From Pipra filicauda (Eukaryota; Chordata; Aves; Passeriformes; Pipridae), in NCBI RefSeq assembly GCF_003945595.2, contig NW_024104358.1:62001-126000 (forward strand): a DNA stretch of 64,000 nucleotides, in the 5' to 3' direction. The translations under genes and the position numbers were made by a program. A model generated the notes under the pieces. That model was not told where the DNA came from, ran no database searches, and saw nothing but the letters and a program-made list of their open reading frames with translations. Below, piece after piece: positions 1 through 13,600 of this stretch. Position 1 is the stretch's first letter, and every line of letters starts with the position of its first letter.

Positions 1-116
1 TTTAAGTGACCTTAAAACATTCACTTCATGACAGCCTCTCAGCTCTGAATCAGTCTGTTCAGGTTCCTGGGTCTCTCCATATATTACCATGAGACACAAT
101 GGCAATTACACTCACA

Positions 117-163
117 GTAAGTAGTTAAGTAAGGAGGTAGTGAGTAAGTAGGTAGTTAAATAC
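117..163. repeat. Low-complexity AGTA/GTTA-rich tract
   Basis: The tract repeats agta, gtaag and gtagtta units with no fixed period. It looks like a degenerate simple repeat rather than a gene or transposon. Confidence 0.6.
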
Positions 164-1479
164 TAGGTTGAATGAATTAAAGACTCTTCTGCAAACTCCT
201 AGAAAAAGAGATTTCATTAAAAGTCTTGACTATAAGTCCTTCTGTCATATGTTCCTCAAAAATCCTTGAAAGAGCAAAGTAAATCCATAGCGCAACTCCT
301 CATGGCACAACATTTTCCAGATTTTCCATATACCACAGCTTTATCCTTAATGACACTAACGTTAATTCATTTTTCTTCTACTTGAATTTGACAAAGTGTT
401 TATATAATAGACATCTTTAATCAAATTTTTCAGATGCCATTAAAGATAGATCCGTTCATAAGAGTAAATAACCTGTTTTAAATGGTGTTCTAAAAACCAG
501 TGGCCAAAGCTATCTATGAACTTTGCAATCATAAAAGCTTTTTTTGGAACAGATCAGAGACAAAATATTTCATTTGCTTTGTTAATGTCCTTTCATTTGG
601 GCCATAATTATATCCAAACTGCAGCTTCTGAGGGCCACACAGAATAATACAAACGCCTTTGTTTCTGTGGATTCATGTTCTGTTGTTTCCATTCCCACTG
701 CAATCCTGGTTACATGAATGAGGAATCTGAATGCAAAGGCATGCAGTATTCTGGGAGTTATAAGAAGCCGAAATGCTTTGATGTTTTTTCCAAAGCCTAT
801 AGTCTGATTCACTATTCTTTTCCTACTCTATCTTGGCCATAGTTTTCCTTGGTCTTTGTGTAAGCTATAAAGCACCCTCCAGATCTGAGCTGTGAGAGAG
901 ATGTTACCATGCAAACACATCACACAACTGACTTGAGCCATCTCACCTGAAAGTGGTGTGTCCCAGAGAAGTCACTTTCCCAAATAACAGGACCTTGCCG
1001 AGGCTGGGTTCCACAAGATGCTGCACTAACTTTTCACAGGTAATCACTAGAAAGGACAGGGGGTCCACGCCTTATTTGCTAAATTCCTCCCTTCTGAAAT
1101 TAAAACCATCCTTTTTTACCTATTTTGTGAGCAGTTAACGGTGATATTCTAGTTTAATGTCTAGGGCTTAATGCCAGCACAAATTAAACAATGGAGAAAT
1201 AAAAGGGGTCTGGGGAAGTCTTTGATGAAAAATAGAAAATACAAAGGTTCAGAAACTTCTGCAAAGCTTAGGCCCTGATCCGGATCCAGAATGACTTGTG
1301 TCTCAAGTAAAACATGAGGATACAAAGGTTGAAACTAATCCCGAGAATATTAATGTCATGAGACAACCTTTGCAGCTGAAATGCTCTTTCTTACTAGGCT
1401 GTAGAATTTCCCACTTCAAGGCAATACTGAGAGCATCAGCTTACAAGATTTGCCTTAATTTAGTCCTCAGAATACTCAC

Positions 1480-1507
1480 TCTTAGATGATAGATGTATCA
1501 TCTAAGA
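1480..1507. repeat. Perfect 12-bp inverted repeat (hairpin)
   Basis: The left arm tcttagatgata (1,480-1,491) and right arm tatcatctaaga (1,496-1,507) are exact reverse complements separated by the 4-base loop gatg. Pairing breaks outside the arms. At 28 nt it is too short for a microRNA precursor, and no target duplication was seen, so its role is unknown. Confidence 0.9.
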
Positions 1508-2261
1508 ATAAAGAGGAGCACAGATTTGTTTCAAGATGGCTGAGATGTATCTGGGAAAAAAAGACATTCTTTTCTACTGTATGTAGCAGTAAGAATAAGG
1601 GAACAGTGTAACTCAAATCAGAACTGATACACGGTAAATTATTTCCAAAAAGCACTCAGAAAATCTTTCAAGTAAAATCAACAGACTTTATCACAGACAG
1701 GCTAAAATATAACACAGCACATTTCTAACATCAAATGCTACTGATGTAAAAAGAAATAGAATAACAAAAGTAGTAAGATCATGTCCATAATTCAGTTCGA
1801 TAAACTAATTGTAATCAACTAGACAGTGTTGCTTAAAATCATCTCTCTGGAGTTTTAAATCCATATCTCACATTTCTTCTCTGACAGCAGCTTGGATTCA
1901 GAAATTCTTCTCATCCTAGAAGGATTATGAAATATTTTTCTGCATGTTGACATTACTGATACAGGACAATTCTCTTGTCCACACTGCAGGAGTCGTGAAT
2001 ATTCTGCATGTAGAAATCATGGTGATAACAACCTGAGCTCAGCACAGGGGATGAGAACAGAATATCCAAATGAGATCTGCAGTGCAGATAAGCTTTCAGC
2101 ACTGAGAACAGAAGATGTGAATTCTACCCATACATCAAAAACATGCAGTATTCTGAGACTTGCTTATCCTTAAGTGGCATGAAAACACAAAGAGAAAAAA
2201 ACCTTTCTGATGTCTGATAATGAGAAACATGGTTGACTTTCAGATCTGAAACTATTTAATG

Positions 2262-2300
2262 CACACTCACACACACAGATGAGAGAGAATGAGAGAGAAC
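2262..2300. repeat. (CA)n followed by (GA)n low-complexity tract
   Basis: A short interrupted CA run is followed directly by GAGAGA-rich sequence. This is an ordinary composite microsatellite. Confidence 0.7.
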
Positions 2301-3973
2301 TCATTGAAAAAAAATTGGAATTTAATGAGAAAAATTACTTATTACAGTAGACAGCAACTAATGGATCACATTTATTTTATGTCAATTTGAAAAGGCAGGG
2401 GGATTTTAATTCTTTTCCTTACTAAGCACATCTAAAAATATTCACTAGAAAACACAGCAAATATGTTATAAACTCATTTAAGCCACAGAGTTCGTCAACA
2501 CTGTTTGCAATTATGAAATCATTTGGGGCTACGGTATTTTTTTACAAGGAATTGTTTTGCTCTTAGACGAAAACCACATCACAGTCCTTCAGACATAAAT
2601 CTTTTATTGTATCTTCAAGAAAGAAACTGGAAATTGTGCAACAAGGCGCCACTGATAAAATGTAAGTATCCCCTTGGAGTAATCTGGATGAGCTCATCAC
2701 TTGGGGAAGATAACAGGGTATGTCATGGTTACAAAACACTACTTTTCCTTTTCAGTTAGTGACAGAGGAATGCAATGAACATAGTCCTGTGCACAACATA
2801 AAATAAAACACTCAGCTCTTCAGGACAGAAACTGCTTCTGAGTTTTAGCTTTGATTTACTTGACTTTACAGTTGGAAATATATCTCAGTGTCAGATGGAC
2901 CATTTTCTTTTCCTTCTATGCAGGTAGAATTAGCACTATAGCCAAGGGCTGCACATCAAAGCTAAGTAAAAGGAAAATAATGTATGAGGTAAAGTGATGC
3001 AATGATCTAACAAAACTTATTTCAGATGTAACCTGTGATGGTTTGAGCCTTCTGACTTTGTTCATTGTTTGTTGTCTCACCTTCATGCACATGTTGTGTA
3101 CCTGCCCTCCATCCTCATTTGCCAGGTTCTGTTGCAGAGCTAAGGAACTTTCACCACTTAAGGGATTCACATATTTTGGGGTTACTGAGTCACTGGAAAC
3201 ACAAACTTTTTCCACTAATAAGCAGTGAAACATCAAGGCACGGATACTCTTGCAAGACTTAGCCCTTAACACGGCTTGTTAGACCATGAAGGACCGTTTT
3301 CCCTGAGTCTCCAGGCCATAATTTCAGAATCATTCTTGTCTATTCCTTTGTACCCAGTATGCCAAATAAAGGCATAGAAGAAACCCTACAAATCCTCTGA
3401 ACACAAATTAAGGCAGAAGACACAGACTCGGGTTCTGCACTTTTCCTCAGATTCATATGGGTTTCAGGAGCAGCAGTTCTAAGCACCACTTCCATCAACG
3501 TCACTGATCGCAGAGGCACTGCTCATTGGGAATTATTCGATGAAACAGAGCAAAATGGAGAATTAATTTCGCTAGGGTTTGCACTAGTATGAAGGTATAT
3601 TGTACACAGCATTTATAACTGTCACAATTTACTTGCTACATTCAATTGAACATCAAGTGAAATTGCAGCACCGTAAGTACTATATTGTACATATTATCTG
3701 TGTGTACAAGTCTCTAGGCCATGTCTTCAGTTTCAGATGCTACTGGAGACAGTAAGACCATGAATTCAGCCCTTTCCTCCTTCTCTAAGACAAAAACCTA
3801 CTAGATATTTATGTAATAAAAAAATTCTGGTGCAATTTCATTTGCTACTTAAATAATTGGTATAAATCTGTGATTCTTGGGCCTAGGCTGGGCTTGCTAA
3901 CAGTAAGTAAAGACTTAATCGATGGTAAGAAAGAGGCCAAGGATGAAATTTAAACAGGGGCAAGCAAAAGAAG

Positions 3974-4225
3974 TCATAGAATCATTAAGGTTTGAAAAGA
4001 CTTCTAAGACCATAAAGTTCATTTGTCAACCTAGCACCACCACCATGTTCACCATTAAACTATGTCCTCAAGTGCCATATCCCCACATTTTTTGAACATT
4101 CCAGGGATGGTGACTCCACTGCTTTCCTGAGCAGCCTGTTCCAATGGTTTATAACTCTTTCACGAAGAATTTTTTCCCAATGTCTAGTCTAAACTTCCAC
4201 TGGTGCAACTTGAGGCTATTTCCTC
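3974..4225 (-). mobile_element. CR1 LINE 3' end, truncated
   Basis: The plus strand begins with tcatagaatcatt, the reverse complement of the ATTCTATGA tail that closes avian CR1 elements. It continues through recognisable 3'-end text in the usual order: 'ccagggatggtgactccact', then 'gcagcctgttccaatgg', then a 'gaagaatttttt...aatgtctagtctaaa' stretch. CR1 is therefore on the minus strand with its 3' end at about 3,974. Only about 250 bp remain, the usual 5' truncation, and drift is heavy (for example, the tail is down to about one and a half copies). The inner boundary is approximate. CR1 elements normally make no target-site duplication, and none is seen. Confidence 0.85.
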
Positions 4226-6159
4226 AAATTTGTTAGACCTACCTTGAAATATCGAATACAGTAAGCCCTTCAAAATTTGATTTGTCTTCAGAAGCCAGGA
4301 AGCCACATTTAATTCTGGTCCAAATCCTCTTTGTAAAACATCCATCCTGTCTGCAAGTTAAGTAAAAATCCACAGCACGAAGGAGACCTCCGCAGGGATA
4401 GCAAGAGGGAGGACTCAAGGTTACAGCAGTTCATCTGTACCATTCCTCTTCCTGATGTCCCAAGAAGCAGCCAGGCGGCCATAAATGTACCTAAAATTAG
4501 GGAACAAAACCAATAGCAGCTGTGATTAAGATACAGGGAGGAAGTAAGCCAGACTCTGAGGTAAAAGGTCACCCTATAATAAGAGCTGATTCCTGAGGGG
4601 TATAAAAGACCTTATCCAAAAAAGTTTGTTATTGGCAATCAAAAGGTAATGAAGACTCTGGCTGGCATCTTTTATGCTCCGTGTCCCTCACAAGTGGTTC
4701 TGATCAGTCCAGTTAGACAGACATTTCTTGGTGCTTGGGATTGTCTCTGATCGGAACATGACAATATGTGTTTGGGAGTGAAATCAGTTTGTTTTAAAGT
4801 ATATACTACCTTCATCTCCCATAAGGTTTCTCACTGAGTTCGTCACATCCTATTCTACTCTAATTAACCCTTATACCTAACCTGACATTCCTGATAAATA
4901 TGTTCTTTCTTCTGAAACTAAATAGGTACAAATGCCTGTTTTTAATGTGCAAAAGACAATGTCTATTTTTTCTTCCTGATAAACAGCACTGGTACATCAG
5001 TCACAGCATAAAGAATCTTTCCATGTCTAATGCCCTTATGGTAGTAGGATAAATACAGTTCAGAAATGTCTACTGAAAGCAGATAAAATCAACTTATTAA
5101 ACTACAACCATTCTAGGAGGTTTCTTTATTATGCACAGATCACCACTATACTGAATCTTCCAGAGAAAACAAGTCCATACCAGACACCCGTGAATTCATT
5201 TGTTGGAATCAGAAGTCAGAGCTAACAGAGCTGTCTACCACAGCAGAGAGAAAATAGTCATCCAAGGGATACTGCCCATTTATTGCCAGTACAATTATTA
5301 AACCAACAGTGTACCATCAGTTTCTGATTTCTGTTCAGCACCAATGATATGAGCTTCTTCCCCTTGTTAAAACAGACCCTTGCTCCGGTTACAAACATGA
5401 TCAAAGGCCTGACTAGCAAAATGTACACAGCATAGTCATTATTTCAGAAACTAGGTACACAGATTTCATTTCCCAAATATTGCTTACCAAAGTGTTGATA
5501 TTTACAGCCATCTTCTTCTTCTGTCTTCGGGACCTAGCTCAAAGTCAAATTTCCCCACGCAGAAGATTCCTAATGCACAACCTGAAAATGCCATTAGCCA
5601 CCTCTACAAAGTGTGTTGGAGTCATCTGAAGAAGGGTTTAACATAAAAGATAGTTGTCTGTTAATATTCCTAATCATTTCTGTATGTGTTCTGACAATAC
5701 CTAGCTCTTGCAGAGCCTAACTGTGGTCTACCTGAAGGGAGGATTGTCCATGCTTAGTTATAGTGGGCTGCAGACACTATTTACCATTGATGTCTCTATA
5801 TGTGTGGGACCTATCCCTGCTATATGTCCACCTGTAGTTATGGGATTTTGCTGCCTCTCTGTCAGTGCAGCCAGCCATTCTTGCTTTTTGACTTCACTCC
5901 AATAAGCAGGACTTATTCCCACCTTTCAGGGATGTTTCCTCAGAGTAATACACTGGCTGAAATGCAGGAAGAAACATGGACTATGTCCTCAAGGAAAAAG
6001 GGGTGTTTTGCCTCAGCGTCTGAAGGAAAATGGGTCCTAGAAAACTTAATATACCATGTTTGATAATAAAATAGTTGAATTGCCTTGTAGGAGCACAGCT
6101 TGCAAAAAGCAAAGTAAAAGCGTAGTATAGACCAATATTGTGAAGGCTATTTGTCTGAA
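4226..6159. other. Unique non-coding DNA
   Basis: I see no supported gene or repeat. The few open frames are 87 codons or shorter and unrecognised. Confidence 0.55.
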
Positions 6160-6215
6160 CTAAAAGGGATGGATTAGACTCCTGTGGGCCTTTTCAGCTC
6201 TGTGATTCAATGATC
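6160..6215 (+). mobile_element. Probable CR1 3'-terminal scrap
   Basis: The order 'ggattagactcc', 'gggccttttcagc', 'tctgtgattcaatgat' follows the end of avian CR1 (a 'ggactagatgatc' box, a 'gtcccttccagcc' box, then the ATTCTATGAT tail). Upstream sequence is not recognisable, so this would be a minimal truncated copy. The match is short and diverged, so chance resemblance is possible. Confidence 0.5.
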
Positions 6216-9200
6216 CCATTTCACTGCAGAAACAGACCTCACTCCATAGGAAATCCAAAATGTTTGGGGTTTATTATGATTATTTAAACTTGGTTGTTTT
6301 CATGCACTTTAGGTAATGGTAAGTTAACGAGTTCCTACCTTTCCAGTAAGTTAACCCTATGCTACATGTGGTTTAAATATTTAAACTCCCTATAGAACTC
6401 CCTATTATTTAGAAGTATGTATAAAGCAAACTGCCAACAGGTTGGAGAAAAGAATATGTTCATCCAATGCAGTGGTAGAATTGAGAGTATGGTGCTGGCT
6501 AGTAAAGAAAAGATAATATATAAAATACATAATAAAATATACAAGAATATAATATATAAATTACAGAATAAAATAATGTATCAATAAAAGTATTTAACTG
6601 AATCTATAAAATGTGCAAAATTTTACAGGGCAGGTATGCTTTTGTTAAAATTCATATTAAGCAAACAGGTGCTAAAAGTGAACTGAATTAAGATGTCTGC
6701 TTAGTTGTAGCAAAATGTTCTTTCATCTTCTGGAGAATAAAAGAACAACATTCAACTGAGAAGTAAGTTCATTTATTGCAAACACTGGCACCAAGTATCA
6801 CTGTACATCCAGAATCCTGACAAAATGAGATTTCTTAAAAATTCCATTTACGTTTACTACAATATAGGTTTGTCTGTGCTGAGCTGAGACTCACATAACT
6901 AAGTCCTCCCTTCCACAAATCCGGGCTTATCTGCAACCCATACAATCATATAGCACAAAGTCATGGTCTTTGTCTTGCATATAAGGTCATGGACCAAAAG
7001 AAAGAACATTTGAGTTATGGCAAAGTTCTGCAAGCCAAAATCCCATGCTCAGAGGAACGCTTTAGAGACCACAAAAGGCATAACCAAGATCATATAATGG
7101 CCTACTGGAAGAAGACACCTTAAGAATTTGTTTTGGATAGACGTAGTGGGTAGGTACATTCATCTATAATTGATATATAGTCTTCAATTCATTGAACAAC
7201 AATAGCTCTACAGTACAAACAGATAGAGGACTTAGGTGTCAAAGATGGCTAAAGCTTGGTCTGTACTGCAAAGAGGAGTGTCCCTTGCTACCACTCAAAG
7301 TCTGTAATTCTGGCAGGTGTTTTCACGCCTGCTAAAGGTTTGATTTCCACAAACAATGAATAGACCATTTGTCTGCTGGCAGCCACAGACTTGCAAGTTA
7401 AGACTTAAATAATTTGGTAGACCTGTCTGATGTTACCACCTATAGATTATAGAGTGTCTTAAAACCCAATGAAAATAATACATGATGACCTAACAATAAA
7501 AATGTAGATAAAGGAGCTTTTGCCAACCTTCTGCAAATTTGCATACTATACAAATGGCACACACTAGGTCTGTTAGCAACTTTAAACCCCTTTTTTCTCT
7601 TTCCTTTTTATCACAATGTGTATTATCTGAGGGGCAAACTTTCAGTGGCCAAAGACACCTATTTTATGCTAACTCTACCATTATGAGGTACTATCTCAGA
7701 AAAAGAGAACAAAGATACTCACGGCAGCTGCTGCTTTGAAAGGAGGGAAGATAATAGTTTTTATGAGCTATGGTAAGAATCAGTTTGTTCAAACAAAAGT
7801 TAGGGGGTTTTTTTTCTCATTTTAATGGCAAGGGAAGGTGTACAAAGTCAGTTACTGCTCCTCCACTGACAGGTGGTAATAAGCATAGGAGCAGCACGCT
7901 GATCAGCTAAGAAATCCACCTCACTCACCTCCCTCTGTCTAGCTGTGGATGTTTCATGGGAAAATATAAGAAATAAAACAAATATAGAATGGTTTTCCCC
8001 AGTGTGTTCTATTGGTTTCTGAGAACTACCCAACAGGGGGCTTCCTGAGGTGTGCTTTGGATCTGTACCATTATTTTCAGTAGCCACAAATGCATGCCTA
8101 CTTCCTTCTGCGGTAATTATTTTAGGCACTCTGTCTTGATTGCTTACAATTATCTGTAACCTTTGCATCATTTTGTCTTCTATGTCCATCTGCTATTACT
8201 TCATTACCTTGTCTTTACACATTTGCCACATCCAGTGGGATCCCATAGTCCTTCAGTTACAGACAGTTATGAGAATCAGGGCTAAGTTCACCATAAAAAA
8301 TGATTTTGAAAAGAAGCTTCCAATCTTTTCCTTTTGTGATCAATTACTGAACTATTTTCAAAAAGACCCATGCCATGCACAACCAGGTTCTGGAATCCTA
8401 CATCTATTTTTAAATTATATTTACTTGTCTAATAAAAATAAAGATAATAAAGAATACAGGGTGAATACACTCAGACCATGGGCTATTTAGGGAGCAGGTC
8501 TTGGAGTAAGATGCACACCCTTGAAGGGAAATGAATTTTCAGAAAGCCTGAAATATTTGGTATACAAACTGTAGAGGTAATAACCAAATGTATTCACCTG
8601 ACAAGCAGGTAAACTATTATATTTTCAATGAAGTTTATCACTGCTATTATCATGAGGTCATGCACCTCTATAAATAAACAAGAAACAAAAACCTCATGAG
8701 TGTTATAGCTATGTCACCAGAACCAATTGGTTTTTGCATTAGGGAGTCCTGTATGATTGATTTTACGAGGCAGTTAAAAAGAAAACCGTTTTAGTCTACT
8801 GGATTAAAAACAAACAACAAGGCATTAGAGGAAAAACAGAACTGATGGATTAAAATGCACAGAGGAAAGACAACAGTGAATTGCCTGGCATTTTTGAATA
8901 GCAAAAGCTAGGATAAAAAGAATTCAGTTTCCAATCAACAAAAAACTGGCAAAAAGGCAGGAATCCAGACTCCCTCAGATTTATGCTTTATCTGCCAATT
9001 AGCATTAACATGCCTGATCTAGGTGTCTCGCCAGCTTGTGGTATCATAAAAAAAAACAAACCTTGAATGTGTTATCACCACAGAACGTGTAATTACTTTA
9101 AGCACCAGCTGAAAATTACAGACTGATGAATTTGTAAATTTGTATATATTTATTGTAGAGATAAAGTTGGAGTAGATGTAATCTATACTTGTGTTTAAAA

Positions 9201-12200
9201 TCCTGGTTTCATCTATTTCAGTGCCAGCAAACTTTGTATTGAAAGTAAACACTAATAAAATTGAAATAGATTACAATACTGGATCAACATATAAATTTTG
9301 CTGGGCAACTGTTGTTCGTTGTCTGAAGAAAATCTCCAGTCACTGACAGGGCAGATACTTATCCATGTGATTTGTCCGTTGAAGGACGTAAAGCTTAACA
9401 TGTGTTTACATGATTGCAAGATGGGATCATATGTTAATGTCAACCTGATCTTTCAAGACTGTCACTCAGAGATCACAGACACATATATAATATCTGCTGA
9501 ATGATGTTAACATAAATTATAAAATAAATAACAAATAACCCTAAATTATTCAAATGTGAAATTAAAAAAAAACTTCTCTAACTTCTGAGATGATTGAGAT
9601 TCGATTTTTCCCAAAACAAACAGATTTGCCTATGCCAAGTGCTATCCAGTAGCAACTAAACATATAAGTACAAATGACCTGCAGGAAAAATAAGGCCTGC
9701 ATTTACTATATCTCAAATTTGATGATAAAAATCATCATACTACTTTTCAAATCGTCTGCATATCAACTGCTGAGTAGTACCGTTTCAGTTTTATCCCTAC
9801 TTGCTTCTAACTGCCCATCATGTCTCAAATGCCATGTACTTCACAAGCCCTATGAACAGAAACCATCTTTTGTTATTTCTCTGCATAATGCTTAAAGCAG
9901 TGAAGTCTTTCTTTTCAGTGAAAGCTCTCTACCATTTCTTCCTAACTAAATAATGATGTTCCTGTGGGTTTGCAGGTGTAATTTATAAAAGTTCTTGAAA
10001 ATCTTTTCTACTGCATTGGTCTGAAGTATGTACTCCTCGGTTCCCACTGACACTTATTTTATGAATATAAATTTAGAGGAAGAAAAGAATTTCCTCTTCT
10101 AGCTGATGTTGCAGAAAATTTTCCAGTTTCCTGGTGAGATGAAGCCAAGGTTCTTTGACACTAATCACCTAAAAAAGGATGAGACAAACATGTTGGGACA
10201 GGCAATAGCAGCATGATTGCAGATCCAAGTCACCAATCTGAAGCAAAGAAAATTTTATCAGAAATCCTGAATTCCTGCAAAATATTAGTATATTGGTAAG
10301 GTGAATTTTCATATATCAATGTAAAAAGGATCTATTTTGTTGCAGAGTTCTAATAGGTTCTCAAAGAGTATTCAAGGGAAGAAGCAGAAAGAAACTGTGA
10401 AGTATAAATACTTTCTACAGACAGCATATTACCTTCAAAGAGGTAACTGCAACAAGTGCCCTTCAGGTCAGAGTTAATAAACTGGAAAATTAAGCTTATT
10501 TCATGGCTAGAGCAGCTGGAGATGTTTGCCTGTTTCTCCCTCATCAATCCTGTGTCTAGTAGCAAGGTTAAAGAAAACAAAAAACAGCAATGAAAATGTT
10601 CAGTGAAGAAGCAGAAACCAACAAACAAAAAATTTTGTATTCAATGTGATCTAAATCCATTTTTATCACAGGTACAACGGGGCCCTCTGTAATATGCTGC
10701 AAGAAATATGACATGATATGGAGACTGGGATAAAAACAATAGTGATGAATTAAAAAAAGGCAGATAAGACCTGTTTTTTATGCCTGACTTTGTTTGTAGA
10801 GTTGTCTTGTTTACCTCGGTTTTGTTTCTTTGGAGGAAAACAAGGTGGATAATGTTGACAACTCGCTTGCAGAAGCAGAAGCTGGTTTCTCTAGCTACTA
10901 CGGGCAAAGCAGTAGTGGAAACTTAGCACTGGAGCTGCAGACAAGCAGAATGTGACCGATCAAAACAGCTTGTCTGAGTCTGAGCAGTACCCAGTAGCTC
11001 TCGGGCTTCTTAGACTCCAAGAAGTGAAGAAAAAAAAAAAGTGTGGTAGCACTGCAAGCAAAGCAGATGGAGCAGCATGCTGTTCTTTTCTTGTATTTCT
11101 CTCTGTCTTCAGCTTTGGCTTGATTGCATGCTGCTCAGCTCAGGGAGGCAGGAATAAAGCAGACCTCTCAGAAGCACTGCAAGTCTGACCTGCTACTTAG
11201 GGCTGCCTTGTGTCACCAACTGACTTTCAGCCCCCTCCACTGCAAGGGCTTTACTTGAGGAGTTCAGGTGAGAAGCCTTCTTGCTGTAGGTCTCTCTACA
11301 AAAGGATATTTACTTTCTGTACAGAACTGAAATCACTTTCATGAAGTACTTAAAGTTAGATAGGGTCAGTCTGAGCTCATAGTTAAAGAAATAGTGGTTA
11401 TCGGTGGTGATCTGGGACTGTGGCTTTTCTTTGTCTTTGCCACATCAAAAGTGTATCTTTCCATTATGGAAGGAAATGCCAAAAAACAATCCTGACAGAA
11501 GAAAGGCATCGCACAACTGAACCCTATATCTGGGGTAATGGTTCCTTCTTAGGTGATGAAAAGTAAAAACTGCTCCATAATTTCTTTCTTCTGGCATATA
11601 GGTACCTTGCCTAACACATGTACTTCCCCACTGAAGACCCAGATGGCAAATACCTCCCTGAGTGTGACACCAGCCTGTTCTAATACTCCTGAGGGCACAC
11701 TGCTGAGGGTTCCCTGTTTGTGCCATGAAGCCTGTGGCACTAGTATCTTTTTCTCTACTGGTTGTTCTGTAGCTGTGAGTACCCACTATCTCCCACACCT
11801 TTTTGAGAGCTATAAAAATATCCCCTAACCATAAGCCCAAATGTCCCACTTTTTTCTGACAATTTGTCCGAGACAGTTATAAATTTTTCAACAAAGCTGC
11901 AGAGATTAAACAACTGAATATCTGCTTAGCATTCTTGTGACTGCAGCCAGTAAATCTATTTCATCATTACAGTGTTACAAAAACAAATATCCTCTATGGT
12001 ATTTGTAGTTGCCAAAAATAAACAGAGGAAGGGAATGATATACTGCTTCTGTGAGACTAACACCTAAGCTGTTCGTGGGAAGATAGCCCAAACAAGATGT
12101 GCTGATAAGGACTGATATACCTGTGTGTACCAATAATTGGACCTCAATCTGTATGTCCTCAAATATTCTGTATAGCAATATTTCTTACATATTATACTTT

Positions 12201-13439
12201 CTCTTCTAAGCTTCAGAAAATAGCTTGAAATATCAAGGGCTTGGTTCATCCTGAATTTAAAAATTAGCAATTAAAAACTTAGAAAGGAAAGGCAAATATA
12301 AGTAAATAAAAATACTACATTGCAAACAGATAGAATATTTGACTGCATTACTTCATTCCACATTTGATGTAATAAAATTCTCATTTTTTGTAGTCCTGTA
12401 GCTGTCACAATTTCAGTTGTACAGTTCCAAAAGTCATTGACATAATCTATTTTTTCTAATCTGATCATTCCAATACGTTATATACACAAATAAAAGTAAA
12501 TCACATGCTAGTTTTCATAAAGCTTACACACATGATTTCCTTCCTTCATTCTTATTCATAAATATACATGCACACACACACACATTTCTAGGGACAGCAT
12601 GACAGGTACAGAGCAATAACCTCATCTTGTCAGAGTCCTGCAGTTTCTCCTCCTCAAATTGCCCATATTGCAAACATGAGTTTATGTTCGATATATACAA
12701 GTTGGTTTGTTTTCATAATTTCATCCTGGCTGTCCCTACCATCAGTATATGCTTTTTTTCTACTTATTCCTCTTCATAAACCAGTAGCACACAAATCAAG
12801 TGTGGAACTAAAAATTTACATTTTTAAAGCAAAATAAATTTATACCAGGCATTAACAGGTAAATTTAATGAATAGATACATTTCTCCAGCAAATACATAT
12901 TTTTTCAAGCATAAAGGACATAATTTACTTCAGAGTGGAAAAAGAAGCACTAATAATATCATTAGCAGTCTCTGCTTCTTAGTCTTGGCTGTTTATAACC
13001 CAAGTTACATCTTTCTCATCCCTTCCTCTTCTCCAATGAGAAGGGGTCTTGCAAAAGAGAGGTAGGACACAGTGGGTAGAGAATTAATGGGTTCAACCTA
13101 AAAGTAATGAAAATCTTGGTAACACAACAAAAAGTTAAATAATGAGGCAAAACCCAGCTGTTTTCTGTTGTTTGTTGTTTGGGTTTTTTTCTACGGGGAA
13201 AATGTGCTGCAAGGATTAGATAAACTGCAGCTGCTGAAAATTCAGCTGGAAAGCAATAACTAAATGAAAGGTTCTGCTCCATCCGAAAAAGGCAGCAGAA
13301 ACTATTCCAGAACACACAAGTGGCAGTCTCCTAAACCTTCTGCTTTACAGGTTAATAATTTATAACCTCCTGGGTTTAGCTACTTTTGGAAAACACTGGA
13401 TTTAAATACAACTTTTTTTTCCAGCCTTGCACACAACGA
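6216..13439. other. Unique AT-rich non-coding DNA
   Basis: No gene is supported. Very AT-rich sequence occurs at 6,500-6,600. An imperfect 9-bp inverted pair (tcatgaggt at 8,650, acctcatga at 8,691) lies among A-rich sequence. The open frames (up to 134 codons, minus strand, 11,445-11,849) overlap other frames and carry no recognisable domain. Confidence 0.55.
12571..12584. repeat. (CA)7 microsatellite
   Basis: Seven uninterrupted CA units are preceded by related atacatg sequence. The tract may be polymorphic. Confidence 0.85.
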
Positions 13440-13600
13440 ACCACCCAGTGCTATTCTTGGTCTTGTTCAGCATCTGAGGCCAGAGCGGCACTGCAGCCCT
13501 GTGCCAGCGCTGCGGCGGCGCTGGTTGTGGGTGTGAAGAGCCGGGATCCCTGTCTGGCACTACGTGCCAGCAGCAGCCCTGACAAAATAGCACTTTTATT
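13440..13600. other. Local CpG-rich patch in AT-rich surroundings
   Basis: The patch contains 'gccagcgctgcggcggcgct' and several other CpGs within about 160 bp, unlike its flanks. A 7-bp stem (ccagcgc at 13,504-13,510, gcgctgg at 13,518-13,524) surrounds the loop tgcggcg. Open frames exist in three frames (141 codons plus, 67 and 71 codons minus), none recognisable. It could be a small CpG island remnant or an unidentified exon or regulatory site. It is too short to call a promoter. Confidence 0.45.

Larger units (their letters stand above)
1..3973. other. Unique AT-rich non-coding DNA
   Basis: No exon, RNA gene or recognisable transposon is supported here. Open frames are all 118 codons or shorter, overlap on both strands and match no known protein. 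Two low-complexity tracts and one perfect hairpin are listed separately. A string TGTGATGGTTT at 3,034 resembles the start of some avian LTRs, but no matching end or target duplication was found. Confidence 0.6.

Noticed and set aside
3034..3300. TGTGATGGTTTGAGCC resembling an LTR start
   Set aside because: No matching CA-type end and no repeat of the flanking taacc was found within the next several hundred bases.
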